From Pseudoscleropodium purum (taxonomy: Eukaryota > Streptophyta > Bryopsida > Hypnales > Brachytheciaceae): DNA of 64,000 nucleotides. Below the pieces are notes generated by a model that saw nothing but the letters and a program-made list of their open reading frames with translations, had not been told where the DNA came from and did no database searches. Made by a program: the position numbers and the translations under genes. Position 1 is the first letter of the stretch. Each line of letters starts with the position of its first letter. The stretch is taken from the NCBI GenBank assembly GCA_963969395.1, contig OZ017797.1, positions 27,528,001 to 27,592,000 on the forward strand, given 5' to 3'. Positions 58,618 to 64,000 of this stretch are shown here, piece by piece.

Positions 58618-59443
58618 TTAATCCCTTAAGGATTCAATCCATTGTAAAATAGTCAAACTTCTTATCTGAGCTAATTTTAGCCTTTTTAATTATGTTCAAA
58701 CAAAAATCTGATATTTTTACTACTTGAAACTCTAAATTCTATATCACTTTGAAAAATTGCAATTTGTTTCGTAAAAATTTCTAATTGTTATCATTTTTGT
58801 TGCAAAAAATGAACATAAATAAGTAAAAATAGCAAAAACAATCCAAATTATTTGAAATTTCCGTGGAAGGTAAAAGTAGCAATGGAAAATTTTCAATTGG
58901 TTATTTTATTTTTTACACCCAAAATAGCCACATCAAACACCTTGAAGTCAAATTCAACTATCAAACTAAGTTTATCCTTTTATTTAATTGATGTAAATTT
59001 TTTTTCTATTTTTTCTATTTATTTTGTATTTTTAAAATAATTTTGAAGGAAAAATAAAAAAATTGTGATTTTTCAAAGCTACAGGTTTAAATAAAATTAT
59101 ATCAATTACAATATATATTAGAATAATCTATATTTTTTACTGTAAATGAAGAGTGGAATGAAAAACATAATTTTATAATATATATTCAAAATACTTTGAA
59201 AAAATATATATGTATGAAAAGCACACCATATTATGTTATTTGGATTTTAGCACATGGAGCTTTCAATTGCAATAACTTTCAATTTTTGACATTTCTCAAA
59301 ACTTTAAAATGGAATAGAAACAAAACTTGTCAAGCTTCATTTTTTTAGTTGAAATCAAATTCCAAAATAGTTATTTTAAAAGTTATAATTGAGGTTGAAC
59401 AAAGCACATCCACTTTTGGGATGCTTGTGCGTTTAAGGGTTAA
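58618..59443 (+). mobile_element. Family E TTAA element
   Basis: The ends are TTAATCCCTTAAGGATTC (58618) and GCGTTTAAGGGTTAA (59443). The interior of about 800 bases is very AT-rich and unlike families A-C. No ORF of note. Confidence 0.6.
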
Positions 59444-60479
59444 CCACACATGGTTTAATTATCTTAAAAAGCATCTCCAATCTAAATGTCAACGGTCATG
59501 AACCAACACAATCATACGTTCTACACTAGGTAATTTGTAGCCATTGAGAATTAACCCTAATAGAACATTGCAAATACGAAGTGTTTGATGGATGATAGAG
59601 AATCCTTCTATGTAAAATAGAAATATAGATGTTTGTCCTTTGGGAATTTTGTGGGGAAAAGGGAGGCCTCGCATAGTAGTTTGATACCCAATAAATGCTT
59701 TTGGATTTCTTTTAAGCAAATGATTTACATAGTTTTGAAAAGGATGATTTCCTTGGCAACTAGCTCAACATTCTAGGGTTAACTAACAACCCCCTCATTT
59801 GCCCTTCAAAAAATGATGGACTTATATAATATTTACCACCAATGATTGAATTTGGAAAATTTGAACGCATACTTGGGATGAAAAGACCACTAATTGATTT
59901 GTATGAAGTCAAATCATTTTAAATTAGCCAACCGCAAAATAGAAGGCAAATTTTTACATTTATCTCATGTAGGTGAAAAAAGGATGAATGATGGGGATAG
60001 GTAAGAGAGGGATTGATTCACTTTGGTTGTAACTTCCTCACTTATATTCTTTGAAGGTATATATGGTAGTAACAAATATAGACAATTTGCATTATGTGGT
60101 TCTAACCATGGAGAAAGTAAAAAAATTCAAATTAGTATTACATGCTTTAAAATTCATCAAATCAAGAATCACAAAATAAAATGACCTTCAAAATTGTCCC
60201 AGTGTTTATAAATGTTACATTCAAACTATGATGTATATAAAATGATTTCATAAAATGGAAAGCAATAAATTATTGAAATAGTACATATAATGTATTATAC
60301 ATTTACAGAGATTTAAGCAAAATCTTAACATTCAATGAGAAAGGAAAATAATTGAAGCTTCTCTATGCATTGGGATAGTTTTGAAGGCCCAACACAATTA
60401 CTAAATAACCTATCCATTTTTTTTTGGCTTCTCATACAATTGCTACTTGTTTGAACATGTTTTCTATAAGCCTTCTATA
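59444..60479. other. AT-rich stretch with repeat fragments; no gene seen
   Basis: 59575-59730 is an inverted family F copy (AGAATCCTTCTATGTAAAAT, GAAGGG-like and AAATGCTTTTGG blocks). 59840-59970 is a single copy related to the 45476-46110 repeat (CAAAATAGAAGGCAAATTTTTACATTTA). Confidence 0.45.
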
Positions 60480-61560
60480 ATCATCAACAATGACAGAAAA
60501 GAAAGGAAATATTTCCACACGAGACCACAATTCTATTAATCACTTAATTGGTGTGTCATACCGATTTAATCTTCTTTTTAGAATCATCTATAGATGTTCA
60601 ATGGGATCCATGTTTTGTAATCCAATTGAAACTATGAGAGAGGTGTACATGTGCATTGTCTTGCTCAAAGATGACTTCTAATGCATCTAAGTTGAACTTT
60701 TGAATTGGATTACTAAATTGTACTATAGAGGTATTCTTCCAAAAGATTTTGATAACCATGTTGATTGACGCAACCTTTAATTTTTTGTATCATACCAGGT
60801 CCATTATTGGAATAATAATCATTAGAAGATTTTAGGGGGCTCCAAAAGCCTATTTCGGGCTTGTTCCCTTGTAGTTGTTCCCCATAGCGGAGGAAATAGC
60901 CCGTTGTCAAAAAAAAATTGGGGCAATGACATGGCAGGGGCTCGGCCACATCATTTTGTTGTACCAAATTTATTCCCGGCGTTCACAAGCTGTGATAATT
61001 GGCAGGCTTTTGGAGGCTCCAAAAATCTTCTAATGTTACTCTAAAAGTTCCTCTAAGTCATAGGTCCAACACCAAATTCTTCCATCTCAAAAAATTCTAT
61101 TAATTTTAGATTCATTTGGGAATATTACATGACTCCAATCATAAACATTTTGATATTGATATTGTCTCTCAAATTCTAAATGAGCCTTAATATTTTGCCT
61201 TAAAAGATGCAATTTATTTTATTTTACATATGAGTATAAATCTACTCTATGAAGTGTGCAACACATACAACACATAGTAATGTCATTTACCTCTACTCCA
61301 TAAACTTCCCACACTTGTTTTGTAGCACTTCTTGCATCACCTACCTTTCCCTTAGAGTTCAGGATTTTGGGTGGTTACAACAAATTGATTACAACAAACC
61401 ACTCCATACTACTCATCATTTTGTGTGGTCTACCTCCAACTGAGAGCTTTAAATTTGGAAAATGCTTCTTGCAGAGTCTTTATGAACTTGACCTACTAAC
61501 ATTAAAAGTCTTTGCTAAATCTCTTACATTGGAACTTTTCCTAAGCACATAATATAAGTT
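60480..61560 (-). pseudogene. Tc1/IS630-like transposase remnant
   Basis: The minus strand, read across stops and frameshifts, gives the parts of a Tc1-type DDE transposase in order. A helix-turn-helix region NVRDLAKTFNVSR lies at about 61487-61531, then RLCKKHFPNL and GGRPHKM (about 61424-61440), GKVGDARSATKQV, and VYDWSHVIFPNESKINRI (about 61100-61145) around the first catalytic Asp, here Asn. GPGMIQKIKG follows, then FEQDNAHVH (about 60644-60668), the second catalytic Asp block, and PIEHL plus ILKRRLNRYDTPIK (about 60540-60612), the third. At least four stops or shifts and an insertion at 60821-61034 break it. The element's inverted ends were not located. Confidence 0.85.
60821..61034. mobile_element. 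214 bp inverted-repeat element inside the Tc1 remnant
   Basis: ATTAGAAGATTTTAGGGGGC (60821) and, on the other strand from 61034, ATTAGAAGATTTTTGGAGCC start inverted repeats of about 31 bases with three mismatches, both continuing through TCCAAAAGCCT. It separates the EELLE-like and GPGM parts of the transposase. The interior has no gene. Target duplication is unclear. Confidence 0.7.
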
Positions 61561-61898
61561 TTTTTTGTTTTCCTTTTGATTATGCTCTCATCATCTTTCT
61601 TTGTAAAGTTGAGTACAAACAAAGAGTCACAAATGTTTTTATACACAACTATATATACATACATACATTATATATATATATATGAAGCAATTTACAATGA
61701 CCTAGACAATTTTCATTTCCATTTTTGTGCACACGAGGTTCAATCCTATAGTCTTTGTTTCTAATGTAAATTCTTATGAATTTTATATAGTATCCAAATG
61801 CAAAAATTACTCTTTGGACTAATTCTAGGTCAATGACCAACATAAGCCAAAAATATGTGTTATTGTATACCTAGATTGTTTATAAATAAAATTTCATA
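61561..61898. other. AT-rich stretch with TA microsatellite
   Basis: A TA run of about 16 bases lies at 61668-61683. No gene seen. Confidence 0.5.
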
Positions 61899-62442
61899 TT
61901 AATCTCTAAAGGACCAAGTGACCATTCAATTCATACAAGAGATCTTGAGTAGTTATACATGAGGTCAATTCTAGTCAAACATTCACAAAATTTTGATACA
62001 AGGTATATACATATACTCCCTTTGTGGGAATATAATTTTTTTCCAATTAGGTGCCTATATCAAAAGTTATGTTGCTATGAACTTTGAAGGCATCTTTGGG
62101 CAACATGTACAAAATTCTTCTTTTACTTCTAAAATTTGATAGGTATGTAACTTAAATATCATATAAGATGCAAATGTAAGAAAATCCCATGTGTAGCATA
62201 AATATCTCACTCTAAGAAGAGTTATAGTATATTAGACAAGATCAATTTTTTTTTTGAACTTCAAATATTATAATCTTTCAATCCATCTAGTCAAAGTTTT
62301 TGAAAAAAATTCTATACATTCTAGTGATAGTCTAGTACAAATTTGTACAATTGAGTTTTGAAAAAAAAACTTTTCTTTTCATTTTTTTCTCATTTTATTC
62401 ATAATTTTTGCCCTAAATATGCTTTGGTCTTTTAGAAGTTAA
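61899..62442 (+). mobile_element. Family D TTAA element, 544 bp
   Basis: The ends TTAATCTCTAAAGGACC (61899) and GGTCTTTTAGAAGTTAA (62442). The left block (CATACAAGAGATCTTGAGTAG, CAAAATTTTGATACAAGGT) also occurs inside the chimeric copy at 32930-33693. Confidence 0.7.
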
Positions 62443-62475
62443 CCATAGGTGTATAGTATACAATGACTATGATGT

Positions 62476-63024
62476 TTAACCTTTGGAGGACAATTGCACA
62501 TTTAAGGTAGAACTTGTCAAAAAAATTGTTGCTTTCTAAAGTCCAATGCCAAAAAAAGGCATTTTTCTTTATTTAAAAAAAATCAACTACACAAAAGGCA
62601 CTTGACTACAATGGCAATGTGTACAAAAAAATTCAAAAACTTTGACTACAGAGATTGAAAGATTATAGTGATTGAAGTGAAAAGATTTTTTTTCACCCTT
62701 ATTCAACAAGGTGGACATACTTTGACTCACTTTGCACCAAATATTATTTTCTTTGAAAAATCCATACTATATCATATTAATTATCCACATGCCAAATTTT
62801 AGAAGTAAAATAGCCAAAGTTGCCCAACCTAAGTGAAAAACTTTGGGCATCACAACTTTTTATTTAGACAAATAGTCCTCAATCTTTTTAAAATTCTTGC
62901 AAAGGAGTTTTATGTTCACACTTTAAGTCAAAATTTCAAAAAAATCCATCAAAAACTGACTTCATAGTAACCTATCCAAGTTTCTAATTGTCCACTCAAC
63001 TTGTAAATGTCCTTTAGGGGTTAG
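62476..63024. mobile_element. Family G TTAA-type element, 549 bp
   Basis: It begins TTAACCTTTGGAGGAC (62476) and ends GTCCTTTAGGGG followed by TTAG (63024), so one flank has changed. It lies only 34 bases from the previous element. The right third resembles an A2 left end read backwards. Confidence 0.6.
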
Positions 63025-63526
63025 TCAAGTTTCTACTCCACTTGATAACTACAACTATGAATTTGATCAAGTAGAGTAAAAACTAGACTAGGAAAGCTAG
63101 GTTTTGTTGATATTGATCCAAATAACAAAATATCATTTTGAAGCCAATGCACTTTTGATATCCAAGTCATGAAACAAAGTGCACTTTCTTCATTTAAAAT
63201 TTTTAAAACGTCTTCTTTCTATTTCCTATGTTTGGGAGCACTTTTAGCTAACTATATGCCCACTTGTCCGACACAAATTCAAATTAACTAGTGTTCTACA
63301 AGGACATAGAAGCACAAAGTCAACTACAAAGATATTGTACTTCTTTTGCATTTTTTTCATGATTTGCTACAAAAAAAATACTAAAAAAACACCCATTAAT
63401 GATTTCATCGCAATTCTTTCCCCCATAGATAGAATGACAACAAAGATATCCATCTCAATTTTGCCAATCATGTCACTAATACAAAGTTGATCTTCAGGGC
63501 ACCAAGTTACAATACACCTGAGTTTC
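63025..63526. other. AT-rich stretch, no gene seen
   Basis: No ORF or repeat end recognised. Confidence 0.4.
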
Positions 63527-63569
63527 GTGCCCAAGTGGCCCATGTGATACCCACATGGGCCGTGGGCAC
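63527..63569. repeat. GC-rich hairpin, GTGCCC..GGGCAC
   Basis: GTGCCCAAGTGGCCCATGTG pairs with CACATGGGCCGTGGGCAC across a short GATACC loop, with one small bulge. It lies just before the GC-richer window end. Confidence 0.7.
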
Positions 63570-64000
63570 CTAACTCAAGTACTACTATAAGACTGGTACT
63601 CCAGTATCGTCTTTTAGGGGGGGCAACTTAGCATATCCTTCACCAATTTCACTGCGTAAATCAATCGTCTCACTTTCAACAACCACCACTTTCTAGCCCT
63701 TTGTAGCGGTATGCCAAGGTTTAACAAACAGCACCTTCTCTTCTTTGCGACAAAAATATCAAACCTCCTCTTCAAGATACACAGCAAAGGGTTGACAAAA
63801 TATCATAACAGCAGGGCCATGATCCCTTCTCGCCCCCCCCACCCCCGCCGTCCGTTGTGGGCACGCCAGAAACTTGAGGGTCCTGAAAGCAGGTATCATT
63901 GGTTGTGGGCGTACCCCTCCCTCTTGCCTTGCCTTTCCGTCGTCCGCGCCCATCAATATTGGCACAGCAATTGATCTTGTGTTTGCTAAAGGAGCATCCA
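63570..64000. other. GC-richer window end, possible edge of another unit
   Basis: Composition changes to C-rich (a C run near 63832-63847) with overlapping open frames on both strands at 63711-63974. Neither translation is recognised. It could be the edge of a gene or element that continues beyond the window. Confidence 0.3.

Noticed and set aside
1..64000. CRISPR arrays, prokaryotic operons, tRNA or rRNA genes.
   Set aside because: No regularly spaced identical repeats with unique spacers, no ribosome-binding-site spaced gene clusters, and no recognisable structural RNA sequences.

Overview
The window reads as nuclear DNA of a land plant. Both intact genes are plant orthologues split into many short exons with GT-AG introns (two apparent GC-AG donors), and there are telo-box-like AAACCCTA motifs near their 5' ends. 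The AT-rich, repeat-dense background and a Tc1-type transposase remnant lean towards a non-flowering lineage such as a moss, but the lineage call is weak. No rRNA, tRNA, CRISPR or prokaryotic operon structure is visible.

Layout. 1-10.6 kb is AT-rich repeat DNA. About 10.8-26.6 kb is a gene island of higher GC with two divergent genes. On the minus strand (11903-16686) lies CDK5RAP3/C53, the UFMylation and ER-phagy factor, in ten exons; its disordered region carries five W-centred candidate ATG8-interacting motifs. On the plus strand (18864-25929) lies a plastid-type SDR39U1/TIGR01777 epimerase-family protein (GIANT CHLOROPLAST 1-like). It has twelve constant exons plus a duplicated exon pair (22107-22212 and 22610-22712) with the properties of mutually exclusive exons. 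The 2.2 kb between the two start codons holds four diverged copies of a ~180 bp tandem repeat.

26.6-64 kb is again repeat DNA. About twenty mobile-element copies across the window share ends of the form TTAA-CCCCTAAAGG...CCTTTAGGGG-TTAA but have several different interiors. One copy (53365-54132) is an almost complete fold-back. The TTAA flanks and C-rich termini recall piggyBac-type elements; no matching transposase is present. Other elements are a 3.3 kb CCGG-rich element with a 5-bp target duplication and a frameshifted coiled-coil ORF (36532-39836), a 737 bp nested inverted-repeat element (26731-27467), and a decayed Tc1/IS630-like transposase (about 60480-61560, minus) that contains a 214 bp inverted-repeat insertion.

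The two genes are not known to act in one pathway: C53 works at the ER with UFL1/DDRGK1 and ATG8, while the SDR protein is expected in plastids. Their link here is the shared divergent promoter region. Outside them the short ORFs do not look like genes. All exon calls are by eye from splice signals, phase and remembered family features; no database search was run.
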